Origin: Agapanthus africanus
Lineage: Eukaryota; Streptophyta; Magnoliopsida; Asparagales; Amaryllidaceae
Assembly (NCBI GenBank): GCA_030015575.1
Contig: JASDDO010000026.1
Span: 190,489,739-190,553,738 of the forward strand
Direction of reading: 5' to 3'
Length of the DNA: 64,000 nt
How positions within the stretch are numbered: position 1 is the first letter of the stretch; every line of letters begins with the position of its first letter. Shown in pieces: positions 45,181-56,658 of the stretch. The position numbers and the translations under genes were made by a program. The notes beneath the pieces were generated by a model. The model was not told the DNA's origin. It ran no database searches and saw only the letters and a list, made by a program, of their open reading frames with translations.

Positions 45181-46835
45181 TGTCATGACCAGAAGGTACG
45201 GACGTGACTGGCAGTTAAATTACGAAACGTCTAATGGCGTAACGTAATCTAAGTAAGCCAAAGCCCAGAATTCGAAACCATTAAAGAAATAGAGCGAAGG
45301 AAAAATTATTTAAACCAAATAAGTTGCAATAAACATTTTTAAAAAATCATCAAAATTTCCCGAAATTTCGGCAGAGTCTCCTTTGTAAATACTGGCCCCG
45401 AAACAGGTACAAACAAGAAAATACATATAAATGAATAAAGGCATCCCCAAGCGGGAGCTAGCTCTTCGCCAAAGATAGAAATAGAACCACATGCAATGAA
45501 TATATCATAATAATGTGAAATAAGCATAAAAGCATAAAAACATCACGTCGGCTCAAGTGAGCATCGACACCAAACCACAAATTTAAGTCTCACGAATTTC
45601 ACCGTCTAGTCCAATATACAAGAGTAGATGGAGTGTACTAGATACAAAGTAATATACAAAGTAAAAAAAAGATATCTTCGCGACCCACCTATAAGGAAGT
45701 CGCAAGTCCAAGCAAACGAAGCAAAGGAAGAAGGGCACCCGCCGCTACTATGCTAACGGGTCGGACCTACAAGATACTGTAGCACAACGGGGGTGAGTTG
45801 CCAACTAGTGAGTAGTAAGTAACATCTAATAAGGCTATCGTAAATCAGAACGCAAATGCGTCACAATCTACATATACCGATATGATGTGATGCACTAGTA
45901 TGTGTGCAACATGAACGCAAAATCACATTAAACCTGAATATGTTTACTATGATAAAATTTGTATTCTTATCTTAGTTACACTTTTTTGAAATAACTGAAG
46001 TATCATCAATGAAATCAACTTAAATTCATGTCAAGAATCGACAATTAATATTTATATCTCAATGCCTCAATATCACAACATCTCAATGTCACAATATCTC
46101 AATGTCTCAATATCTCAATATCTCGGGCTCCGTCAGTCCGGATCGGCCCATGTTATCAATATCACGAGTATGGTCGGTATCCTCCGGATATCCTCTACGC
46201 CACAAATTATCGGTAGGTAGTGCTCCCCTGCCGGGCTCATCGTCATCCCTACGAAAACTATATCGCCCCGGAGTACCATACCTGGTCTACCATGTACCCG
46301 CAGACGGTGCATCCCACTCCTCGAATCGAGTATATGATATAGCTCAAGAACCGAGAAAACTCATGGTGGACGCCACACACATCATATCACGAGAAAACCG
46401 CAAATTTCTATTTTTTAAATATAATAATAGGTTTATAAAATTCTTGCGGTTTTCCCCAAAATCCAGAAATCTCATAAATACTGAAATCCTCGAGAAGAAT
46501 CATAATATATAAACATGCTGGTGATGATGGAAATCTATGATATGGTAGTATATACTATACGAAATACGGCCAGAAACTATGCATGAATCATGATACAATG
46601 AGGTATATAGAGATGATTAACAATCCTACGTATCCTTTTTAAAGAAATGATTATACAAGTATAAATCCACGGATCATATATGATGCAAATGCACGATTAC
46701 CGATTCTAATCCATTTCTATAGTGTTTGTGACATAGCAATTACCAAAGGCGTGTGTGTTAGCATGAATAATGCACATGCGGCATAAGCCAATGGTAATGG
46801 TGCAAGTATACTACGATGATGTCACACACACACAT

Positions 46836-46871
<36 letters not shown>

Positions 46872-48453
46872 GATGATGCAATGCAATAAGATACACAACT
46901 AGGAAACTACGCATATAATGCAAATACTACAAGTAATACTAAACCATCGAGCGTCCCGCGCCATCTAGACGATCCCCCCATAGATATATACATCTACTCA
47001 CCGGGACGCCTCGGCTAATCTGATCCGATCTCCGCCTTTCTGAGCTGCGTCTGACGCCTCTGCACCCGATCTTAGAATCGCACACAAGCACCTAAAAGGA
47101 TAAATATACGCATAGTCGCGGAACAAACGACACAAATCAATCACGTGCACTAACTAGACGTGCACACACTCGGTGCACAAACGCGCTCGCGACAACGCCA
47201 CAACTACAACTAGGGTCACTATATGTGACCACAACCATGTCTAAAACCCAATCGCGCATTCACCACGCATTAAATATCTTAGTGAATATGTTAGAGATCA
47301 TTAAAACCGCAAACTTAATTAAAATCGATTTATTCCAAAACACTTAGTAAGCATCCATATACCTTTTTAGTTCAAATCAAGATGTTTTAGAAAATCTAGT
47401 GGCCATAATATTCATTTAATAACATAATTAGGCTACCCAAATATTAAATAGATTTTAATCTCACCAATTTATAATAATCCTAGAAACCTAGTTTGCAAAA
47501 TTATCTAATTTGAACAATTTTAAAGTAACAATTAGCAAACTTAACAACTAGATTAGACTTTGCATGCCCTAAGATGTTAGACTACTCTTTATAACCATAA
47601 TCAAATAATAAAAACTTTAACTTGAATTCAAACCCTATTCTTAAAATTTCAAGTATGCAAATTTGAACCATAATTAAACACCAAATTTAATTAAATTGAA
47701 GTAATTAACCTACAATTAACCATTAGGTTAGCATTTTACCTCAACAAACATGAGATCAAACTTGTATTCTTGGCCTTCCAAATTACTCTCTTGCTCCAAA
47801 ATCCATGCTAGTTTTGAACAAAGAATAATGGGTAAGGGTTAAACAAGGGATTAATGTTGTTTTGTGTGGATTTTTTATGCATTTTCTTGAAGATTTTTGA
47901 AAGGAAAAGAAGTGGAGAAATTTTGGGCTGCTAAAAGGAGGGCTTGGCCAAATCCTAGAGAGGGAGAGAGAGAGAGAGAGAGAGAAAAGTGTATGTGTGT
48001 GGAATCATATTTAATTAATACATGCATTAAGTCTAGTCTTAATTATTTTGTTTTATTTTCTTTTTTTAAACAACCCCAGAATTATCTAGAATTATGGAGA
48101 CAAGTGTAGAGAGAATGAGCATATTACAAACATGATTCTATGTTGTCATGGTTCACATTTGTAAAATTAACCCATTCCAATTTGTAATTTACACTAATTT
48201 AATGTTTAAATGAAAGCTTAAAATATTATCTAAAATAATTAATTAAGGAAAAATATTTAAGTAAACTAATAATTTATAAGTGACTAAATAAATACCAAAT
48301 ACTAGGAATTACATAGTTAAAATAGATTTATTTAAGCCTATGTTGAAAAATAATAATAGTCAAGTTTTACGGAAAATATGAGTTATATTACCGGTTATCG
48401 GAAAATTCACCTAAAGGATTATTTATTTATTTATTTATTTTTAAAACGTTACA
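45181..48453 (-). mobile_element. Solo LARD LTR (3273 bp)
   Basis: Starts TGTCATGACC and ends AAAACGTTACA on plus, so the LTR reads TGTAAC...CATGACA on minus. A perfect GGATT duplicate on both sides and the absence of an interior or second LTR mark it as a solo LTR, the product of recombination between two LTRs of a full element. It carries the GAGTTGCCAACT core (near 45794), the GGCATCCCC block (near 45440), the CTACCATG / CATGGTGG inverted repeat (46287-46369), a TA run (about 46836-46867) and an AG run (about 47965-47983). No gene is seen. Confidence 0.92.
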
Positions 48454-49208
48454 GGATTGTCTTAAAACGATCGGTTTTGGAACTTTAGGTCATTGGATTT
48501 TTCAAGTGTTGGAAAAATTGATTTAGTTTGCTAATTGCGGGCGGAATTCTAATGTCGTGGTTACTTTACAAGCTTTGTGATGTGTGTGATGCAATTATTA
48601 GAATCTGGATTAATTAGTTTTGTGAAAACTAGTTAGTATATTATAAACCTAGCCATTTTGTTTTAATTGATCGATTGCCACGAAGTTTTGATTCGGATCA
48701 AAACTCCGTCGCAATTGGTATTGTAAGCGATTGCTAAGTCGGGAATCTTGTTGAATTATCCGACATCTAATTGAAAAGCGTTTTCAATTTGAGACTAAAA
48801 TGCAAGTTATGTAAGTTAGGCATGAAATCCGGAATATGAGATATTCCGGGTTTATGATGTATAAGGATATTGCGGATTCTAATTATTATAGTTTTCTGTT
48901 TTCTTTCCTGCGATCATAAGTGTAATATGTTGGGTATACCAATCTCGTTTCTATATGTTAACAAGTTTTAGGGTTACGCATATTTGCTTACGTTAATGAT
49001 ATATGATATCATGTGTTGTTGATATGATTTATTAGATCGTCGTGAAAGAATAGCCGGGGGTTTTATGTGAGATGAGGGTTTTTATTTTCATTCTTGTAAT
49101 ATTCTTTTATTGGAGCACTTCCGGGTTGAGGATGATGTCACCGCTTTGTATATTATTTTACTTTTCCGCATTAGGATAGACCCAAGGCGGGGAGCACAAG
49201 TAACCAGG

Positions 49209-49268
49209 TTCTAGAGTCCAGTGGGAGACCATCTCAAGGAATTGAGACCGGGTCTCCTAACTCTAGAA
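49209..49268 (+). other. Bulged TTCTAG stem-loop, copia C leader
   Basis: The best-preserved example. TTCTAGAG (49209-49216) pairs with CTCTAGAA (49261-49268), GGAGACC (49224-49230) pairs with GGTCTCC (49251-49257), and an apical TCTCA (49232-49236) pairs with TGAGA (49243-49247). All three stems are perfect. Confidence 0.65.
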
Positions 49269-49734
49269 TTGGAAGGGTTACTTACCGCTCTCGTAGGGGT
49301 CTAGGGATATGGGTTTGGCTATTCATCACGACTGTGGAATCTGTGTTTTACATTATTGGTTAAATTTTAAACACGAACATCCTAGTATATACAATATTTC
49401 ATATGTTGCTTTTGCTTCTTGATTCTGTGATGTTGATCATATAACTGCGAGAGACGAATGTAATATCATATATATATGATATATAATAAATATTTCTTAT
49501 GTTTTGCACCCGCGCTAGTCCAGCCCCCACTCTTTCGGTAGTTAAGTAACATAACGGTGCAAGATGGGGCCCCGTGGCGAATTCTGATGGCATAAACGTA
49601 CGTTCTATTTTCGTTTCATTTTACTGTAATGTTTAGAAAACATTAATTGATGGGAATTCATTAATGAGATTAATGAAAATAAAGAAACCAGAAGATGTTG
49701 TAGAACCAAATTTTCAAAAAGGGTAGCTATAGTT

Positions 49735-49995
49735 TTTTCTTTGCATAGTGGTATTCCTTGATGAATATCCAGCACCTCATTCGATGAGGAAAGGGCCGAG
49801 ATCTCTTCACTGGAAGTGACCTCTTTAACGAAACTAGCAAATGCTACAACTCACTCGGTTTTGTTTTTGATAGCATCTCCAGTTCCTGCTTTGCATAGTG
49901 GTATTGCTGAATATCCTGCACCTCATTCAATGAGGAAAGAGCAGAGATCTCTTCACCGGGAGTTACCTCTTTAGCGAAACTAGCAAAAGCCTAAA
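49735..49995 (+). repeat. ~150-bp hairpin module, two units (copia C)
   Basis: CTTTGCATAGTGG recurs about 150 bases apart (near 49739 and 49889). Each unit has a TCATTCGATGA or TCATTCAATGA hairpin and the AAAG...CTCTTT stem. It is homologous to the three-unit array in copy A. Confidence 0.75.
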
Positions 49996-50089
49996 AACTC
50001 TCCTTTTCAAAATCACTCGATTCTGCAACAATATCAAGATCACTACGCAAAAGGTTTTCTTAAAAACCTGTCGTAGCCCTTCGTCATTT

Positions 50090-50308
50090 CAGATAAGTAG
50101 TATTTAGTATTCATGCTACGTTTGTTGGCTTTCGTTAAGGCGTAGTGTGCGGTAGCTACTAACTTCTTATCTACTGCATATGATGTGATTGGATCAGGTA
50201 GTCGTACGACTTTGTTGGCTTTCGTCAAGGGTCATGCGGGAATGTACTGATTGAACCTGACTAGCGTACTATAGTTTGTTGGCTTTCGTCAAGGTCATAG
50301 GACGCTAG
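50090..50308 (+). other. Triple stem-loop array, copia C leader
   Basis: The last stem is CTAGCGT (50261-50267) plus CTAT (50269-50272), pairing with ATAG (50297-50300) plus ACGCTAG (50302-50308), eleven pairs around a single A/G mismatch. The apical motifs are GGCTTTCGTCAA in two loops and GGCTTTCGTTAA in the first. The first stem retains AGATAAG/CTTATCT. Confidence 0.7.
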
Positions 50309-50741
50309 GGGCAAAATATTATCGGGAATTTCAAGTGTTGAAATATGCATTGAGAATGCATACCTTCTATGAGATATTTGGATCCTAATACCCATTGCGA
50401 GTAAGTGCTACTCCTAGGAGAGTTTTACACATCATAATTAGCCAATCAAGTAGGTGTCTAGAAAGGTGTTAATGGGGTTACGCCATTGGGAAAACGACTT
50501 TTATTTTAATTAGGTTTATGTGAAATCACGGGGAACCTCCCTCAAAGTACCGACACTGGCCTGGCTGAAAGATTGGCGAACTTGTAGGGTGTAATTAGTC
50601 CCGGCTAATCTTACCTTTTAGGGTTTGAAGGAAGATTTGATAAAAAAAGTAGGAGCCATCCAAATTAGATAAAAATCCAATCTAATCTTGTAAAAAGTGC
50701 ACGCAAAGTGATTACCCTTCTCACTCTCCTGGTAGCGACCA

Positions 50742-53700
50742 ATGAAATGCCTTAATCAAGATTATAATATGGATGTATTGACCGAATCTACTTATCATAC
50801 TGGACTAGGTTCCGCTCTACCTTATGATAGTTATAAGTTTGAGCAAGGAATAGGGGAATATTCGGATTCGCATGCCACCCAAATGAAGAAAAAGCATGTT
50901 GATGCATTATCTTCGGGTGTGTTCATAACTAAGAACTATTTCTTAGTTACCTCTACGTCTTGAGTATTGGATACCGGATCAAAATCCCATACATGTAATT
51001 TGTTACACGGGCTATAGATAGGTGGAGAACTGGGAAAAGGTGATATGTCTGTAGTAGTAGAGAATAGTGCAATTGTTGCAGCCAAAGCAGTTAGCAAATA
51101 TCACATAGTGTTACCAATTGGTAATACATTGATTCTTAACGACTGTTATTTCGTACCAATAAATATTATGAATATTTTCCAAAATCAAGTGTTGGTTAGG
51201 TAAGGTATGTTGTATAACAGTGTACACATTCTGAATCAAACTACAGCTCTAAACGTACATAGGAGGAACAGTTCTGAAATGAATAAAGTCTTCTTGTGGT
51301 ATTGTAGACTGGGTCATATCGATGAAACAAGACTCGCTAAACTTCCATAAGGATGCATATTTGAATCCGTTCGAATATACATCTTATGAAACTTGCCAGT
51401 CATGTCTCAAAGACTAGGTGACCAAATCTCCATTTACTGGAAACGGAGAAAGAACTACTGAACTCTTGGACAGATACATGGTGATGTATGCAGTCCTATA
51501 TCTACATATGACAGGGATGGTTCCGCGTACTTTATTACATTTACTGATGTTCTCTCAATATACGGACATATGTTCTTGTTGAAACACAAATCTGAATCTT
51601 TTGAGAATTTCAAGGAATATAAGTACGAAGATGAGAACTAGATCGGTAAAAGTATTCAAGTCCTTCGATATGATCGAGGGGTTGAATACTTGAGCGTGGA
51701 ATTTCGAGACTATTTAAAAGAGAATGAGATTCTCTCTCAGTTTACTTCTCTGTATACACCACATCACAACGATATATCGGGGTGGAGGAATCGCACCCTA
51801 TGAGATATGGTGCGCTCTATGATGAGTACTGCTGAGTTGACTATTTCATTTCAGGGACATACACTTGAGAAGATGCATATCTATTGAATAGAGTTCTGAT
51901 CAATTTTGTTGCCTACCACTCCATATGAGATATGGAATAGGAAGAGACCATCTCTTAAACGAGTTAAGATATGGGGTTGTCCGGCTTATGTTGAAAAGCA
52001 AAATCCGGACAAGCTCAAGGCAAGGTCAGTTATGTGCAAGTGTGTAGGATATCCCAACCATTTGCGAGGGTATATCTCCTACCACAACGACGAACAAAAG
52101 GTGTTTTGTTTCTCAACATGCCACCTTTTTAGAAAAGTAATTTCTTGTGGAAGAAATTGGTGGCGATGAGGTAGAACTGAAAGTAGATCCAACAAACAAA
52201 AACTATAACTAACGATTTGTTGGAACCAGAGGATTCAATAGTCCCTGACGAACAGCAGCCACTCCGCAGATCTAGTTGGGTTCCTCATCCACTTCAGAGA
52301 TACTATGGTTTTCTCGTAGAAAGTAGGGAGCGAGGATTACAACATGTAGATGATGACCTAACTAGTTTTGAGCAGGCCTTCAGAAGTGGAGACTATATGA
52401 AATGGCTGGATGCTATGCGATCTGAGATGGAATCCTTGTACACCAACAAAGTATTGACTTTGGATGTTGCTCATGAAGGGGTAAAACCCATCGGGAGCAT
52501 GAGGACCTTTGAGAAAGATAATTTAGTGTAGATGGAAAAGTTGAGACTTTCAAAGCTAGACTTGTTGCTAAGCTTAAGTCCATCAGGATCCTACTTGCCA
52601 TTGCTGCATGCCATGACTACGATATCTGGAAAATTGCACGTCAAAACCGCTTTTCTAAATGGTGATTTAGAAGAGGGCTTGTATATGACACTACCAGAGG
52701 GCTTCGTAGACAGTGGGAGCAGCAGAAGCATGTGCAAGCTGCTTAAATCCATCTACGGGTTAAAGCAGGCATAGCGGAGATGGTACATCTATTTTAATGA
52801 AGCCGTCAAAGAGTTTGACTTCATCGAAAAGATAGATGAACCATGTATAAATAAGAAGGTTGTAGAGAGTATGGTTGTCTTCCTCATATTATATGCGGAT
52901 GGCATACTCTTGATAGGAAAGGGTGTTCCTATGCTACACTCGGTCAAGCACCTCTTATCACATAGGCTCTCCATGAAAGATCTAAATGATGTCTCCTATA
53001 TACTGGGGATATAGATCAATGTAGATAGATATAAATGGATTTGGGATTGTCCGAATACAGGTACATAGACACCATGCTAAAGAGGTTTAATATGGATGAT
53101 TCTAAGCAAGGTAAAGTACCGACTTGTTCAAGATTCACTCTCTCCAAAGAGATGTCTCTCGAGACTAGTTTTGAGAGGGCTCGCATATAAGGGATGCCCT
53201 ATACTTTGTCAGACGGGTCAATCATGTATGCGATGTTATGTACCAGACCAGATGTAGCTTACTCACTAGGTGTAGTGAATAAGTATCGAAAAGATCTTTG
53301 GGAAAACCACTGGAAAGCTGAAGAACATTTTTAAGTGCTTGAGAAGGACTAAAGAGATGTTCTTGGTATACTCTAGATGGAGTCCTTTACCGATTCAAGC
53401 TTCCAGAGTGATAAGGATGACTGAAATTCAGTCTCGGGTTTGTCTTTACCCTGAGTGGAGGGACGGTATGTTCGAAGGGTTCCAAGCTATATACCGTAGC
53501 AGACTCGTTGATAGAGGCTAATTACATCGCTATTAACGATGTTGCTAAAGAGGTTGTTTGGATGAATAGAGTTCATGAGATGAACTAGGTTCCTACCGTT
53601 GGGCATCCAATACCTATGTATTATGATGACAATAGAGCTGTGGCTTTGGCCTAGGAACCCCGGTCCCGTCAGCGATCCAGGCATATTCTTAGACAATATC

Positions 53701-53860
53701 ACCTAATCAGGTAGATATTTGATATCCAGGAGATCGAGGTCAGGAGAGTTGACATAGAGGATAACACAGCGGATCAACTCACCGAGGCCATCCCCCAGAT
53801 GCTATTCGAGAGACTTTTAGGACGTTGGGTATGAGATATTACAACAACTGCCCATAGTGA
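50742..53860 (+). pseudogene. Copia C pol relic
   Basis: Starts MKCLNQDYNMDVL. The protease active site LDTGS is kept near 50967. Integrase fragments are broken by stops and frame changes (WYCRLGH-like near 51296; WGCPAYV near 51972). The RT start (KVLTLDV, KPIGS) and the IYGLKQA block near 52752 are readable. The catalytic motif reads YADG (near 52892) instead of YVDD, so RT would be inactive. The MYAMLCTRPDVAYSLG block (near 53227) precedes RNase H, where readable pieces continue to about 53840. Stops throughout make it a pseudogene. Confidence 0.85.
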
Positions 53861-53871
53861 AAGTGGGAGAT
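53860..53871 (+). other. Polypurine tract, copia C
   Basis: AAAGTGGGAGAT is adjacent to the 3' LTR of C. Confidence 0.8.
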
Positions 53872-54099
53872 TATTAGTAATATGTATGCCCTAGAGGCCA
53901 TTATTGATTATATAGTGGATGCTTAGACATATATATAGAGGACTTTCTTACTCGACTTGATAGTACGCTATCAGGTTACCTTCATCTTAACATGTACACT
54001 GGTATTTATACTGCCTGTCTCTTACATGTTGATAAAGCCCTTATGATATGTACTTGACTTCCAGGACTATGATGAGATCATACTAGTGGGGCAAAGGTG
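53872..54099 (+). mobile_element. Copia C 3' LTR, first part
   Basis: It starts TATTAGTAATATGTATGCC, equal to the 5' LTR start at 31300 except that the terminal TG is now TA. It is interrupted after 228 bases by copia E; the remainder should lie beyond the window. Confidence 0.85.
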
Positions 54100-56151
54100 T
54101 GTTGGCTATAGTTCCCTCAAGGAAATTATCATAGTCATAGGAAAGTGATTATGATGATTGAGTGAGGACCTATACCGGTAGAACAGTCTTACTCGAGATG
54201 ATAATATGCTATCTGGTTTGTCTTTATCATTTTGTACAGTATTAGGTGGGATTACAAAACGCTATTACATATTGATAGAGCCTATAGGATTCTTGCTTGA
54301 CTACCACGAGTATGATGGCGATCATATACGTTGGAGCTGGGCGGTCTATAAACACATCCTTAAATGTCCCTGGTCGAGGGAGTTTCGAGACTGAGCATCG
54401 ATACACTAGAGTAGACTAGTGTATACTGATCGAGACCCCGACGAGGGTCGGTAGCCAGTCTCACAAGCCATTGGTGTTAGTTTGTTCACCTAAGATGTAT
54501 ACAAGTGCTCATTGGGTTATGAGTACACCGTACGGACACGCCGGGAACATGCTAGTTGGTATTGTACCTATTGGCAGATAGCAGTTCCCTGGTGAAATGT
54601 GTAGAAGTTAGTCTATCGACCTGAAATCGTCATTTGTCTCGTGTGAGTTCCCACTATTCTTTGATTACTACCCTACCACGGCTCAAAGGAGTCGTGCAAA
54701 TAGGTTTTAGTTGGGTACAGTCCCGAGCCACATGGAGGCAGTGAGTGGATCGTCGGGAGAATCGTCTCTCCCGGTATTGGCGGTTGATGTCACGGTTGTG
54801 CACGGGTGGCCATCACCAGAAATCCTTGGCCAAGATAGTCGAGAATTACTGATCTAGTATCGGTAGTTTCTCAGGTGGTGATGGGCTTCATATAGACACT
54901 AAAATGTCGTTATTAAGGGTCTGACTTTATCCACCCCTTAAACTCGATATGTGATAATCATAGATGAACGGACCAGACTGTACGGATATTTTTGCTGTCA
55001 GGCTCAGTAGGGGTTTCAGGATGAGTTTCCTCGTCGTCCTCCCTTTCGCTCAATAACTGGGTAGCCGTTACGTACAGCTAGTGCCCCTGACGTGCTTGTG
55101 GTTAAACCCACTGCCAGCGTATTGACGAGTTTTTAGATTCCCACACAGTGGGTTTCCCTGCTTCGGGCAAAACGATGTAGAGGCCATATGGCTTAACGGC
55201 AGGGTTCGATCACATACGTGTACTTAGGCACACTTGTTGTTCGGATGGATAATACTAGTGGGCTTTGGTTTAAGCTGGATCCTAGTATTATATTTGTTAG
55301 ATTATCTTCGTGTCATTATATTCGTATTCTTCGGAATACGGATGAGGGTATATACATATGGTTGAAGGGTATTCTTGTAATTTATTAGAAGATTACTTTT
55401 AGAAGATTAAACCTCATTATGGTATAGACCTTTTTGGATTAAAAGGTTATTGAGGTGTATGATGAGGTGTTTATTGCAATTTTGTGGCATGGCTAATTAG
55501 TGACCCATGGTTACTATTCTAGCATGCTTAGGGTTTTTGTTTGTTGTGAGATTGTTTGTTGACTTGAGATATTTTTTTTGACTCTAGATACTTTGAAGAC
55601 TTGACATATTTATTATGATGGCTCCATTATTTCTAATCAACACTCACAACACACAAAACAACAAGACATTATTCATTTCTTTTTCTCTCTCTTGAGTTGC
55701 TCTCAACACCTCATTCTCATTACATCTTCTTCTTCTTCCTCTAGCTCCACCCAAACCTTCTCATGAGTTAAGAATCTTTGGATGTCTTGAGACAAATTAA
55801 TCCTTCGTCACTCTCTACTTCATCTACAGTATCTAGAGTAGCAATCTAGGTTCCCTACTTGCCTCAGATATGAGGTTGGAACTCGTTGCATAGACTCTCG
55901 GGTGGATCATCATAGATGGAGGGAGACCGGAGATCATGCTTGATCAAGGAAGCCCCTAGGAGCTTGGGATGATGGTTGAAGACCGAAGGACACGGATCTA
56001 TTCAGTATAACCATTCTAACTCCATTTCATGTTTTGTTATCTATGGCTTATAGGTAGATCCGGGTAATTGGTTGTGGTAGCGCCAAGTTTTATAAATTTT
56101 TGTTCCGCATTTGGTGACGGCTTGATGGCCGGGTGCTGTCGTAACCCAACA
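54100..56151 (+). mobile_element. Copia E 5' LTR (2052 bp)
   Basis: Starts TGTTGGCTATAGT and ends GTAACCCAACA, then a primer site. It is related to the LTRs of copia D on the other strand. It is inserted in the 3' LTR of copia C after AAAGGTG. No coding potential is seen; the frame at 54206 is incidental. Confidence 0.88.
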
Positions 56152-56164
56152 TGGTATCAGAGCC
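56152..56164 (+). other. Primer binding site, copia E
   Basis: TGGTATCAGAGCC, directly after the LTR, the canonical plant copia form. Confidence 0.86.
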
Positions 56165-56658
56165 ATTCCATAAGCTTTAGTTAACTCTTTGCAACATCAG
56201 AAATCCGCCGTTTTTGTTGTCCAAAAACTGCAGACAAAAAACAGTTCTGAAAACTGAAAGTTTGAGATGTTTGCATACCCCGCGGGCTCACGGATTGAAC
56301 TGAGAAGCTACGGGATGATGCATGGGCTCTCCGAGGAACCCTCGAGGAGAACCTAATGGCTGGGCCCACTCCCCAAGACCACCATAAGGCGGTCTTGGCG
56401 GTGGGGACCTGAAACTGCCCCACCTTGGGCAGTTTCGGGTCTGCCTCACCCCGTGGCCACTTCGTGGTGGCCTCGAGGGTAGCGTACCGCCTCTTAGCCT
56501 ATTGACTCGATGTTAATTTCATGCTCTAACTCCTCATGAAGGTTCGGGCGCGTTTCGTTTTCATTCGGACTTCCGAATTGGCTTTAAACGGTCCGTTTTT
56601 GGAACATTAGCTTACTGTTTTTTTCATGGTTTTGGAAAATGGTTTAGTTTTCTAATTG
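56165..56658 (+). other. Copia E leader, first part
   Basis: Matches the leaders of A and C: CATCAGAAATCCGCCG, a GC-rich island (about 56275-56500), then TTTTGGAACATTAGCTTACTG. It is cut at 56658, after TCTAATTG, by LARD-2. The rest of E lies outside the window. Confidence 0.72.

Larger units (their letters stand above)
48459..50741 (+). other. Copia C leader, second part
   Basis: Continues from 45180. It holds the TTCTAGAG stem (49209-49268), the GCTCTCGTAGGGG block (near 49290), two ~150-bp hairpin modules (about 49735-49995) and the triple stem-loops (about 50090-50308). A short segment after these corresponds to the 72-codon frame of copy A but has stops here. There is no gag. Confidence 0.7.
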
